A stretch of 64,000 nucleotides of DNA from Ochotona curzoniae. Taxonomy: Eukaryota; Chordata; Mammalia; Lagomorpha; Ochotonidae. The position numbers were made by a program, and so were the translations under genes. The stretch's first letter is position 1; each line of letters starts with the position of its first letter. Below, piece by piece: positions 32,513 through 43,197 of this stretch. The stretch spans positions 1,301,501 through 1,365,500 of the forward strand of contig NW_024465655.1 in the NCBI RefSeq assembly GCF_017591425.1. The letters are read 5' to 3'. The notes under the pieces are model-generated. The model ran no database searches and was not told where the DNA came from. It saw only the letters and a program-made list of their open reading frames with translations.

Positions 32513-35051
32513 CTCCCACTGCCAGGTGTTTCTTTGCTAGAACATTGTATCAAGGACATTCCATTTACAGTATTAGATCTTGGTGTTATAAAAGTACTAC
32601 TATGTCTTTGTCCTCATGTATCAAGGGTGTTGAGCTTCTTTCAGTGTCTCATGCAGAAAGTAGTAAATCTAGGATATGCACGTGAGGTGCCTAATGACCT
32701 GTGTATTTCTTGTTTTTGCTCTACTGAGAGTCTGAGAATTCTTTGTTCAACTTCTTTTTACTTTATTTGTGAAAGACTCCCATTTTATCAAAGCTCTTGA
32801 CCTCAGATAACAATCCTGAGTAAGAAAGTAGCAGGTGGGTCCACTCCCAGGAGCATGGTCATATGGAAAAATCTAGTAAGTCCTCTCTTCCTCTTACTGA
32901 AATTCTAGAAGATGGCCCTAGGGAACTATGGGAAGTTACACCAAGAGGAAGGTGATGGGACTTGCAGGACTGCGGAAAAGATGGAGGCAGGGTAACAGGC
33001 TGACACTGGGTGATAATTTCTCCTGATGTCCTTCTAATCACTCAGTGCTCAATTTGTATATTTGTGATGTCATTCCCAGTGCCTCGAATGGTTCAGATGA
33101 GTGCTGGCCATTAGTCTCAGAGCCTCCTTTACAGTATTTCCCCCCAGAATCTCCTTTATTGTTTTCATTTGAGAGGAGAATAACAGGAAGGTTTGTTCCC
33201 ATTTGAGTCCTGGTGCCTCATCCCCTAATTGAGCTAAGTGAGCGTTTATGCTCTGACATCATTCTAGCTCTTAGGGTGCACAATCTTTGATACCTTGTCC
33301 CTCGTTTATACCTTTGTTCACTAATACTAATTACCACCCAGGTATAGGAGTGTGGCAACCAGAAGATATGGTACTTACAAGATTAGTATTGTAGGGACAA
33401 AATGATTAGCTTTTGGACAGCAAAGGGAGCAGGATAGAGTTAAAGCAGGGGATACCAGTCAGCACCAATCAGAACAGCAGAAACTGCAGCAGGTCTTTTG
33501 ACAGAGAAGATTGAATGTAGGGCAATGCTTCAACATGCTTCAGAGAAAGCCAAAAGGGAACAGTGAGCTAACATTGGAATGTAAGCAGAGCTGGGGCGCC
33601 GTAGGGAGGATGCTGGATTGAGCAGCAGCTAGAAAGTCCAAGCAGGGCCTCTCCCTGTTGGGACTGGGACCCCTGCAGAGGAGCCACCACCTAGCTGGTG
33701 CCTCTCAGCAGCAGGAGCGACAGGCATGGAAGAGAAGGGCAGAAAGGAGCAAGAGACTGGAATCACCTGGCAGTTCCGGGGTGAAGAGTTGTTCGGGGGG
33801 TGATGCAAACAGGAAGATGGTTGCTTCTTCTGCCTTTGACCTTGCAGTTTCCTTCTTATATCTCTTACTGGCCACCTGGCAGAGGGCAGCCCCCAAGTGA
33901 CAGAATAAGGAAGGTGGGTCTTGGGGCTGATAACCCCTTACAAGTTGGGTGAATCATTATCTACAGTTGCCAGTTGCCATTGTAACTCACTCACTCCAAG
34001 GAGCTTCAAACACAGTGTCTGGAAAACAGAGCAAGAGATTGAATTGAGTGAAGGGCTTCTGACCTCTGCCTGTCTGCTTATTCCCTTGTGAATCACGACC
34101 CGGTGTGGGAGTGGATGGCTAAGGATTTGAGAGAGGGTTTGGCCTTGCCATGTCTGTGGCAGTCCATGCCCTCATGCTGAGAATGAAAACCGTCACTCTT
34201 CTGTGAATTGTTAAGGAAACTCCAGAAGGATTGTTTCCCTTGTAATTTATGTCTCCATCTCAGAAGAGAAGTGGATTGGGAAATGGAAAAAGAACAAGGT
34301 ATGCTAAAAAGAAGCATTAACAGGAGGCCAGAAGTGGAAGGATTTACTTAAAAGACAAACTTAATTGCTGGAAAATCTCCATAAAGCTTTGCATCTTCAG
34401 GTTGTAGACGCAAGCTCATGGCTTACAGTTCTGTTGCTCCCAGAGACCCAGGAACACAAGGCAGCTGCTAGCTCAGGAAGCTTAGGAACTAAACTTTACA
34501 TAACACCTAGGAGCCTAAGAGACTGTGTGGGCAAGTGATGAGGGGGCCATTTGCAGGTTGAAACGGGAGTCTGGAAGGTGTATCATCTGCTCAGTGTGCA
34601 GAACCACTGGAGATCAAATGGGAGGTGATTATGTAAGAGAATAAATGGGAGCAGAGCAAACACCTCGTGAAAGGCGTAGGTTGTCCAATAAGCTCGAACC
34701 GAGCTGCAGGTTCGTCCTCTTTGCGGCTCCTGCTCAGTTCTTCTGTGTCAAGCACTAGTTGAGTTGGGGTGCACCAGAACAGAGCATAACATGACAAGTG
34801 CACCATTTGGTACACCCCTACACGGCACCAAAATAGCTGAGGGCTGATTGCGTAAACATTATCTGCTGTTTGGAAGCACAGTTCTCTGCTACCACAAAGT
34901 ACCAGCGGTAAAAAGAAAACACAGGAGCCCATTTTCACCCCCAAGGACTTGGCTGTTTATCTTGTTCTTTTTGAAGCATTCCTGCTAGCAGCATCTAAGG
35001 GTTAATGAGGACTAATCAAACCCATTTACCAGAAAGGAAATAAAGGTTGGG
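32513..35051. other. Apparently unique non-coding sequence
   Basis: I recognise no gene or clear repeat in about 2.5 kb. Frames of up to 117 codons (34591-34944, minus) lack known motifs. Old repeats beyond my recognition are possible. Confidence 0.4.
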
Positions 35052-35310
35052 ATAAAGAGTTGGAGCTCTGGGGTCAGATGCACCTGATGGTAGCTTCTTT
35101 CCCCTGCTCCAGCTCTGTCTGTGACCTTAAGCAATGGACACATTTCAACCTCCGTTTCTTCATCTTCAAGGTGGGGAGTTATACCTCCTCTCTTGCAGCG
35201 AGGCTCTGAAGATTAAATGCACTTGATGACCAAGTTCTAAGCGCAAAGTCAATGCCAGGGAAATGTTTGCCAGTGTGTCTATATTATCGCTAATGCTGTT
35301 GTTAACCAAT
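35052..35310 (+). mobile_element. MIR SINE, nearly complete
   Basis: GAGTTGGAGCTCTGGGGTCA, GATGCACCTGATGGTAGCTT, AGCTCTGTCTGTGACCTTAA, CCTCCGTTTCTTCATCTTCA, AGGTGGGGAGTTATACCTCC, GCGAGGCTCTGAAGATTAAA and TGCCAGGGAAATG follow the MIR consensus through the CORE and 3' part. Best MIR in the window. Confidence 0.85.
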
Positions 35311-37921
35311 TTTGATCGAATCCCTGTATTAGTGCCAGGTACCACAGAGAGAAAGATGCACTAGATCCGTGGGCATCTAGTTGGTCATGACTTATGGCAA
35401 AAAGGTATTCAAGAGCCTTAATTGAGTCAAAAAAGGCGCAGCTCAGGTGGTCTGGGAGATCTTAATTAGCCCAAGGAACAACAGGTTGACAGCTGTGGGT
35501 GCCAAGTTTACCAACATCAGGAAGGGAGCGTGGATGGGCAGGGCTGGCTGGGAGCTCCTAAGGAAGCAGGGGAGATGGGAACAGAGACAAGAGCTTTAAA
35601 TCTTAGGAAGCCATGGAGCTATAGCAGCTGAAAGGATGCCCCTGGGACTGCTCCCTGATGGAAATGACGCTGTGGCATTCAGCGAAGGACGATGGCTCTG
35701 ATAGAATGTGCGAAACGTGAATTTGTGTCAGACGGACAGGGCTCAGACATGCGCTGGAGGGTGAGGTGTTGAACATTGTTTTTCCAAAATCGTTGGGAAG
35801 ACAAGGTGTGTTTAGAGCCCCTGGGTGAGGAGGACAGCAGGTGGGCTGCCTCGCAGGGCTGTCATTAGACAAGCCTTGCCCCACTGACTGTTCCTGACAA
35901 ATAAGCTTTCAGGACCGCCCTGGAAGGGGAGCAGGGTGGCCCCGGCTATAATAGGCTCCTTCAAGGATCAAAATGTGCTGCCTTGTACGAGATGAAAAGT
36001 GGCAGTCCCCTGAAGACCACAGAGGAAATAGCGGAGAACTGCCAAGATTTCGTGCATCTAGAGGTTATTCTGGGGGCCGTGTATAGCTTGAGAAAAGGAA
36101 ATAAAGAATCTGTCAATTAAAAGAGTTATTAATTTTTCTCTCCTGAAACAGAATATTAAGTCTCAACTAACATGTTTGTTGACCTGCCTGAATTTTGGTG
36201 TGATTGCTAGTCCTCGGCTGTCAGCATTCACTTATCTTTAGTGAATTCCTTGCATGTCCTGAGAGGATTTTTGGAGTTGATAGGCAATTATTATTCTCTT
36301 CTGTGTTATTACAGAAACTTGATCAACCACCTAAATAATTAAAGAAAAAAAAAAAAGGACTCCCTGAATAAGTTATCCAGCAAGGGGGGTATTATGGCTT
36401 TGGGGTATACATTTTCATTCATTCCTTTTTTTTAAATTTACTGTACACACATGCTTTTAAAAATATACACTCTGCTATTTTTGGTTGACATGTGCAAACA
36501 GAAGAAAGAAAGCTTAATCTTAGGCTTAAAAAAAAAATCCCACCAAAGGGTTTATATTTTAGTGAGCCAGTAAAACCCCAAACTTTTCTCCTGGATAAAA
36601 ACTTTTCTTTTTTTTTTTTTTAACACATAGAATGTATTTGTAGAAAATTGAAAAGGGGATCATTTTCCCTATATTCTCTCTAAATTGGCATGGCTGTTGG
36701 GAAGCAGGTGTCGTATGTGAGCTGATCGGCAATTCATTCGTGGCCTCAGCTGGAAGGCTTTGCGGACTCCATGTCATCAGAGAGCCCTGGTTGAAAAACT
36801 GTACAAGTCAATCATAATAGGTCTTATTTTTGTACGTGGATGACTAAAGCCCATTGGAGGGAGTTTAAGTGGCTTTTATAAACATGTATGTCCAAGGACA
36901 GGTTCTTCTGCGAGATGGGCAGAATTATCGCATGTAGTCAAGTTCCAGGGTGTTAAAATGCATTCAGCCAGCTTGTCGGATTGACCATATCTTTTCATTG
37001 CCCTAGTTTTAAAAAAGTTGGTTGTATGTTTTTATATAGTTAGAATGGAGTAACAAGTATAACTTTAAAAAGTTAAAATTTAATCCAAAAATTAAAAAAA
37101 AAAAAGTACAACAGTGTTGCCATAAAGTAGTAGCTAACCTAAAAGAGGTGTCACCTCTGGCCTTCAAGACGATGATGAGGTTGGCTTGAGGATCAAGAGC
37201 TCGTTGTCCTTCCGGATGTGGGGCCTGGAGCAGAGCGTTCTTAGGAATCCCCCGGCCCCCACCATTCTGGCCCGCTGGACCTGCCCGCTTCTCCTTAGCT
37301 GCCCTGCCTTTGTAAGATGTCTGATCACATCCCTATGTGGTGTCTGAGTGCCTTAATCTCTGGAACTGTTGATGCAGAATCAGCTTCTTCTACAAGTGTT
37401 TCCTTCGTGGGGAGGGCATTTGGCACATGCATGAAGATGCTGTCTGGGCTGCCCGCGTCGCCTCCCAGAGAGCCTGATCAAGTCTCGATCCTGCCTGTGA
37501 TGCAGGCTCCTGTGAAGCATAGAGGGCGAAGGGGACGACTCAGGCACTGGAGCTCTGCGATGGGAGCCAGCACACGAAAGCTCTCGTTTTGTTTTTCTTT
37601 CTGTCTCTCTTGTGTTTTTTTTTTTTTTCTTCCTAAATTGCTTAAGGCTGATTATCTAGTTCTCCCTCCTTGCTCATAAAAGTCTTCTTTGAAACTCCCT
37701 AGGCGTGGTTTGGGCCTAGATCGGACTTCAGAATACAAAGTTATAGATATATAATCATGATAACAAAATTGTGATTTCAGTTATCTCATTAAAATGTTTA
37801 TGCAACATTTGCATAATGGCCACTGAAAATAATCTGAATCTATAGTAATGCTGGCAGAGCTGAATATATTGGGATATATTACTACTTTGGGATGTGGCGT
37901 GGTTGTTAAAAGTAAAATTTT
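35311..37921. other. Repeat-poor sequence, partly homeodomain-motif-rich
   Basis: No gene identified. About 36060-36340 is AT-rich and repeat-free, with words such as GTCAATTAAAAGAGTTATTA, ATAGGCAATTATTATTCTC and CACCTAAATAATT, the style of sequence often found in conserved developmental enhancers. Around 37180-37560 CpGs are somewhat more frequent. The frame 37317-37679 (120 codons) has no known domain. Confidence 0.4.
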
Positions 37922-38260
37922 AGGGCCTGCTGTGGTAGCCTAGCGGCTAAAGTCCTCGCCTTGCATGTGCCAGGATCTCATATGGGCACTGGTTCCAATC
38001 CTGGTGGTCCCACTTCCCATCCAGCTCCCTGCTTGTGGTCTGGGAAAGCAGTCGAGGACGGCCCAAAGTCTTGGGACCCTGCACCTGTAGGGGAGACCTG
38101 AAAGAAACTCCTGGCTTCAGATCAGCTCAGCTATGACCATTGTGGTCATTTGGGGAGTGAATCGTCAGGCGGTAGATCTTCCTCTCTGTCTCTCCTCCTC
38201 TCTGTATACCTGACTTTCCAATAAAAAAAATGAATCTTTAAAAAATAATAAAAAATAAAA
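37922..38260 (+). mobile_element. C-type SINE (plus arm of an inverted pair)
   Basis: GGGCCTGCTGTGGTAGCCTA head, CAGGATCTCATATGGGCACT, GGTTCCAATCCTGG B box, GAGGACGGCCCAAAGTCTTG, and TGACTTTCCAATAAAAAAAA end with a long A-rich tail. A minus-strand copy lies about 300 bases downstream. Confidence 0.9.
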
Positions 38261-38564
38261 TGTTAGATACATATATGGATTGGTCTGCAAAAATGACTGG
38301 CTGCTTTTAAGCAGAAAAAATACACAAATTGTAAATAATATTTTGAATATATATTTAAGTAAAAAAAAGGTAAAAAAAATCCAACATTTTTGTTTTATGG
38401 ATTTTTATGAGCAGAGAGTGCTTTTGAAAGTATGCATATTTCCTCTACATTTGCAGTGTCTGATGGGTAGAAAATTGGGAGGGAGCATGAATTAAAAAAA
38501 TTCATCCTCTGCATTTTTATTGGCAATAGTAAACATGAATCACTTCTGTGATTAAAAAGCCAAT
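38261..38564. other. Spacer between two inverted SINEs
   Basis: AT-rich, nothing recognised. Confidence 0.4.
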
Positions 38565-38888
38565 ATTTTTAATTATTATTATTTTTTTTTTATTGGAAAG
38601 GCGGATATACAGAGAGGAGAGACAGAGAGGAAGATCTTCCATCCGATGATTCACTCCCCAAGTGAGCACAACGGCTGATGCTATGCTGATCCGCAGCCAG
38701 GAGACTCTTCTGGGTCTCCCACGCGGGTGCAGGGTCCCAAGGCTTTGGGCCGTCCTCGACTGCTTTCCCAGGCCACAGGCAGGGAGCTGGATGGGAAGCG
38801 GGGCTGCCGGGATTAGAACCGGCGCCCATATGGGATCCCGGGCATGCAAGGCGAGGACCTTAACCACTTGCGCCACCGCCTCAGGCCC
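38565..38888 (-). mobile_element. Young C-type SINE (minus arm of an inverted pair)
   Basis: TTTTATTGGAAAGGCGGATA, GATGATTCACTCCCCAAGTG, GGATTAGAACCGGCGCCC, ATATGGGATCCCGGGCATGC and TTGCGCCACCGCCTCAGGCC. Retained CpGs suggest a recent insertion. Confidence 0.92.
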
Positions 38889-38969
38889 ACCAATTAAATT
38901 TAAAAGAAAAAATGCTTGAGCTTTTATGTCTTCTTGGCACCTGCTGGTAAGTGATAATCCTGATGCCTT

Positions 38970-39090
38970 TGTAAGTCAGTACTAGTACTATGTTCCCCTT
39001 ACGAGTGAAAAATCTGAGGCTTAGAAAAGTGACCTCTCCATGACAATGACAGGACTGTGACCGAGAGTTAAAACTCATTGGAGCATCTGC
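38970..39090 (-). mobile_element. MIR SINE remnant
   Basis: ACTATGTTCCCCTTACGAGT, GAAAAATCTGAGGCTTAGAA, AAGTGACCTCTCCATGACAA and GGACTGTGACCGAGAG resemble antisense MIR (CCCATTTTACAGATGAGGAA ... CTGAGGCACAGAGAGGTTAA). Confidence 0.55.
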
Positions 39091-39523
39091 CCACACATAC
39101 GGAAGCTGGAGCTCATAGGAGGAGGGTTTAAGGAGAAGCATGTCCACCGGTACTTACATACAGCGGGATGTTATTTGACAGTTAAAGGGAATGCAGTACA
39201 GATAACACTCCAGCAATGCTGAAAAAATGATGCTGACAAAAGCCAGCTGCAGGAGACCGTATATTATGTGATTCCAACTGCCTGGGGTGACCAAGAGAGA
39301 CAAAGTCCAGGAGGCAGAAGGTTGGTCAGGTCCGAGGGATCCAGAAGATTAGGTAGTGGTTCCTAGTGTGTTTGGGATTTGTTCTGCAGGGACAAGTATA
39401 TTAAAACTGGATCGTAGATATACTTGAACACCCTGGCCAACCCACTGGGTTGTATACTCTTAATCGGTGAATTGCATGCTGTATAAATTACGTTGCCAAA
39501 AAAAAAAAGCTGTTAATGATCCC
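39091..39523. other. Possible old L1 3' segment
   Basis: TACTTACATACAGCGGGATG, TTATTTGACAGTTAAAGGGA, CTGACAAAAGCCAGCTGCAG and TATTATGTGATTCCAACTGC resemble the old-L1 region 'GAATACTACTCAGCAATAAA ... CAGACACAAAAG ... TGTATGATTCCATTTAT' (plus). CTTAATCGGTGAATTGCATG, then CTGTATAAATTACG, parallels its end. Diverged but the order is right. Confidence 0.45.
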
Positions 39524-39826
39524 ACAGCAGAGGGCATTGTGCATCCTTGCGATGCCTGCATCCTCTATTACAGCTCTTGGGGTTGAGTTCTGCCTCAGCC
39601 TCCAGTTCAGCTTCCTGCTAACATGCCATGGTGGCAGCAGGGCTGGCCCAGGGACTTGGGTCCTTGCCGCTCATGTGGGAGACCTGGAGGGAATTCTCTG
39701 CTCCTGACTTTGCCCTGGTCCATTGCTAGCCACTGCAAGTATTTGGGGACTAAAGTAACAGATGGAAGACAGAGCTCTCTCTGTGTTACTCTGCATTTCC
39801 ATTGCGTAAATAAAATTTTAAAAACT
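39524..39826 (+). mobile_element. Old C-type SINE
   Basis: GCAGAGGGCATTGTGCATCC, GGGGTTGAGTTCTGCCTC B box, CAGCTTCCTGCTAACATGCC, CATGTGGGAGACCTGGAGGG, CTCCTGACTTTGCCCTGGTC and GCGTAAATAAAATTTTAAAA end. Confidence 0.7.
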
Positions 39827-40017
39827 GGGTTCATGAACACACTTCATGGGCAGAGGGATTTGTGTGTCCATCTATCTAGTTTGACCCTAGTTCCCTTAGA
39901 CAACTGGGCTCCTTCTTATTGTGTTGCTCTGATACATTGAAGTTCAAGGAACCCTGCCAGGCAATGTCAATGGGATGAGCACTCTCACTTACTTATTTAT
40001 TTTTCCCATTCTGTGGG

Positions 40018-40458
40018 ATGTCATATTCAGAATACGTATTCGCTTCTCCTGTTTCCTTAGAAAGCAAGACCTGCCTTAGTTTTGGTGGAGTTGCTAGGTC
40101 TCTGCTTAACTCCCCTGTGAAGGTGACCATCACCGATTCTGCCTTTGGCCTATGTAATTTTTCAACAACTCCAAATTCAGCTTCTCAAATATCATCTTCT
40201 GAACCTGTGATGCCTTCAGCCACTCTTTTCTTAGACTCAGCAGCGCAACTGCAGTTGTTACGTTGCCGTGTCAGAGCACAGTTCCCAACAGCCATTGTGT
40301 TTGACTATGAAAATAGTTACAGCCAATGTATTATTGACAACAGTTCCAATTACTCTCCAAATCTTTCTGTTAGTATAGTCACTGTTCCCACTTGGGCTGC
40401 AGTGACTCACAATGCCACTACTGAGATGATGGAAAAAGTAGAAACCTCAATATGTTAA
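40018..40458 (+). other. Unassigned 146-codon open frame, Ser/Thr/Asn-rich
   Basis: I do not recognise this protein. The frame opens with MSYSEYVF and ends METSIC-like (KVETSIC). It is rich in Ser, Thr, Asn and Val, with four Cys spaced through it and several N-x-S/T sites (NFS, NSS, NYS, NLS, NAT), a composition seen in extracellular domains. There is no signal peptide, membrane segment or low-complexity run. No SINE or L1 landmark overlaps it, and no promoter, splice set or poly(A) signal supports a gene. It could be a chance frame or a relic of an exon or retrocopy. Confidence 0.15.
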
Positions 40459-41460
40459 TGAGGATGACTTGGGAGAAGAAGTGAACAAATATTGATTGAG
40501 TGCAGGTTATGTTTAGGATGCCGGGCTTCTGTGGGAGACAGACAATCTGTTAAGAACTTCACATCTGCTAGGGGAGACAAACCACGGAGGGCCCTATGGT
40601 TGAGCAACAATGACAGAGTTAACAAGAAATATTTCCAAATGCTAGAATTGCTGATTGTTCAGTCCTGAAAAGGAGTCCTCTTTGTTAATTCATTGCCCAA
40701 ACAGCTATTTGTTCAAGCCGTTAAGGGTGAAGTTGGTACTTGTGAGGGCGTTGGAAGCCTGCTAACTGCTCTCTCTGTCTCATTTTTCTAACAACGTAGG
40801 TAGCAAACTTTAAAATCTGAGGGAGCTGCTCACAGTCTAGCTGGAGGACAAGCCAAGTGACAATGACTCCCTTGCAGTCAGTGGCAGCCTCATCCTTGGC
40901 TCCAGGCAACAAGTCTGGGCCTTGGCTTTTCCTTTCAAAGGTCCCACTTGGTCTTCCTTGTGTGATGCGGAGTCTAAAGGGTCAGGGTATTTTATAGGTT
41001 TATGTGTGAGCCAGGGTCTTGTCAGGGTGCAAAGGATGGCAACACAAAATTATGTTTTGTGGAGAATACACATTAAAGAAGTATTTTGTTTTCTAGATCT
41101 GAAGAGATAAATATATAAATGATCAAGAGGATTCTATGAGAGGAGAATGTCAACATGGGATGACTATGTATTAGCCATAGTGAGAGGTGGGGCTATACAG
41201 AGAGGATCTGTGTGCAGTGGGAAGGGATGCGACATGCCAATCAAGTGAGTGATGGAGTCTAGAAGTAATGGGAGCTGTTGGACCAGAGAGGAGGGGTGGG
41301 GATAAGTGATCCCAGAAGACGGCTGGCAGCCTTGATGGAAGGCAGGCAGAACCAGTGGTGGCCTTGAAAAAAGCTTACGACACAGTGTCCTTCACGGCCA
41401 CTTCTGGAGACAGCCAGGAGAAATCCAAGGTTAACGTTCCATGACATGACCCACGATGAT
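40459..41460. other. Apparently unique non-coding sequence
   Basis: No gene or clear repeat recognised. TATTGATTGAGTGCAGGTTA near 40490 faintly resembles an L2/MIR end. Confidence 0.4.
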
Positions 41461-42030
41461 GCAGGGATTTTTTTTTTAACTTCTTTTAAAAATTATTATT
41501 ACCGTTTTATGGTACAGTCCCATAGGCCATGAGATTTCTCTTCCACCTATCCCCAAGTTTTTCCTCCCAGCCCCAGTGAATTCCCCTATGTTATAACTAG
41601 AGTATAGCACTTCATACACAGTTATATGTCCATCATTGCAGGAATGGACAATGGCAGAGAGTCCAGCCTTCTATTCTCAAGATTTAATTAACAGTTTCAT
41701 TGGAAGTCCATCTTTAGTATGGAAGTAGAAATGTGTATTACTTTGTATCCTCACATAGGGATATGATAATCTTTATTACATAGTTACCATACATCCTATT
41801 AAATGAAAAGCCACAATACAAAACCAACAATAGGAAAAAAATAAATCAAAAATGCCATGAAGTTAAATAACATGCTACTGAATGACTAATGTGTCACTGA
41901 AGAAATGAAAAAGAAAATCAAGATTCTTCTTGAAGAAAATGCTGCTACTGTGTGATCTGTAAGTCAGTGAAAAATTTAATCAGAAAGTGTTTTGAAGAGA
42001 TGAAGCTAATAAAAAAATCAAAATCCATAA
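41461..42030 (-). mobile_element. LINE-1 3' UTR, part of an internally deleted L1
   Basis: The minus-strand 3' end has its A-tail at 41468-41478 (T run on plus). Landmarks shared with the fragment at 46585-47050 include ACAGTCCCATAGGCCATGAG, GGAATGGACAATGGCAGAGA, GTCCAGCCTTC, TGGAAGTCCATCTTTAGTAT, CCTATTAAATGAAAAGCCAC and GAAGTTAAATAACATGCTAC. This is a lagomorph L1 3' UTR. It joins almost directly to the start of ORF2, with no reverse transcriptase region between. Confidence 0.7.
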
Positions 42031-42819
42031 GATATAGTTTCTGCTGATATTTGTTGGTGAGATATGTCTCCTGTAGGCAACAAATAAATGGGTTTTGTTT
42101 TTAATCCAGTCTACTTACCTATGACATAAGAGTGATAAGTTTAAGCCGTTTAATTCAGGATTAATATGAATGGGTGGTCCTGTCACTTTAGCAATGGTTT
42201 GTTCATTAATTTGGTCTTCTGTTATTTTACTGGGATGTTCTTCACATTTGCCTTTGATTTTGGTGGGTGTTATTCATTTTCTCTGTCAAGAAAATATCTT
42301 TAAATATCTTTTGTAGGGTAGATTGGAAGAGGCATATCCTTTCAAATTTTCTTTACTGTGGAAGATTTTATTTCATTTTCAAAGACAAAGGAAAGTTATG
42401 CTGCGTACGTTTTCCTGGATTGTCAAATTTTTGCTTTTGGATCTGGGCTATGTCACTCCATTCTCTTCTTGACTATAGAAATTCTTGTGAGTTTCATTGA
42501 CATTACTCTATATGCCAATTGATTTTTTTCACGTGCACATTTCAGGATCTTTTCGTTGTGTTTGATTGAAGAGAGCTTGATTATCATGTGTCATGGTAAA
42601 GATCACTTTTGACCAACCCTGTTGGGAGTTCTGTGCTCCTGCTGGATCTTGTTTCCCAATTCTTTCTCTAGACTAGGGAATTTTTTCCTTGTTATTTCAT
42701 TAAATGGATTTTTAAACCTAGCTTCACTTCTGCACCTTTTGGGACTCACATAACTCTTATATTTGGCCTTTTAATGGTGTCTTTCAGTTCTTGAATACAT
42801 TTTTTAGCTTAACCAAGCT
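42031..42819 (-). mobile_element. LINE-1: start of ORF2 and C-terminal part of ORF1, decayed
   Basis: At 42047-42082 the minus strand reads CCLQETYLTNKY, matching the start of the ORF2p endonuclease (CCLQETHL). At 42139-42186 it reads VTGPPIHINPELNGLN, matching the ORF2p N-terminus (MTGSNSHI...NGLN). Upstream (42200-42800) are the ORF1p C-terminal landmarks in several frames: IIKLSSIKHNEKILK (RRM/CTD) and NLPYKRYLKIF. Stops and frameshifts show it is dead. Only about the first 50 ORF2 codons remain. Confidence 0.8.
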
Positions 42820-43197
42820 CTACTTCCAGCTTTTTGTTTTCCCCTCGTGACAAGAAGTATCTTCCAATTTTGAGATTCTTTCTTCTGCTTCCTTCATTCT
42901 ATTTTGGAGACTCTCCACTATACTTTTAATTTGCTCCACTGTGTTCTTCGTTTCTGATATATCAGCTTTTATTTGATTCATTTCCAGTGTTACATATTCC
43001 TTGAATTCCTTGAATGCATGCTTTACATGTTTCTCATTGTTGATAAGTTTTATAACAAGTGTTTTGAATTCTGTATCTCCCATTTTCTGAATGTCTTGCT
43101 CAGTGAACTCTGAGATTGGCACAGGGTTTTGCTCCTTTGCAGGAGAGTCTTCAGTAATATTCATTGTGACTTTGACTCTTCTTTTGCTCTTGGTCAT
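42820..43197 (-). pseudogene. LINE-1 ORF1p N-terminal and coiled-coil fragment
   Basis: The intact 125-codon frame begins MTKSKRRVKVTMNI, continues through FTEQDIQKMGDTEFKTLVIK and the heptad-like EMNQIKADISETKNTVEQI, and ends MKEAEERISKLED followed by an out-of-frame tail. ORF1p is the RNA-binding trimeric protein of the L1 particle. The N-terminal region and coiled coil are present; the RRM and CTD lie downstream (42819 to about 42250) in other frames, so the protein is truncated by a frameshift. Full-length ORF1p is about 300-340 residues. The start follows a 5' UTR at 43198-44400. Confidence 0.85.
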
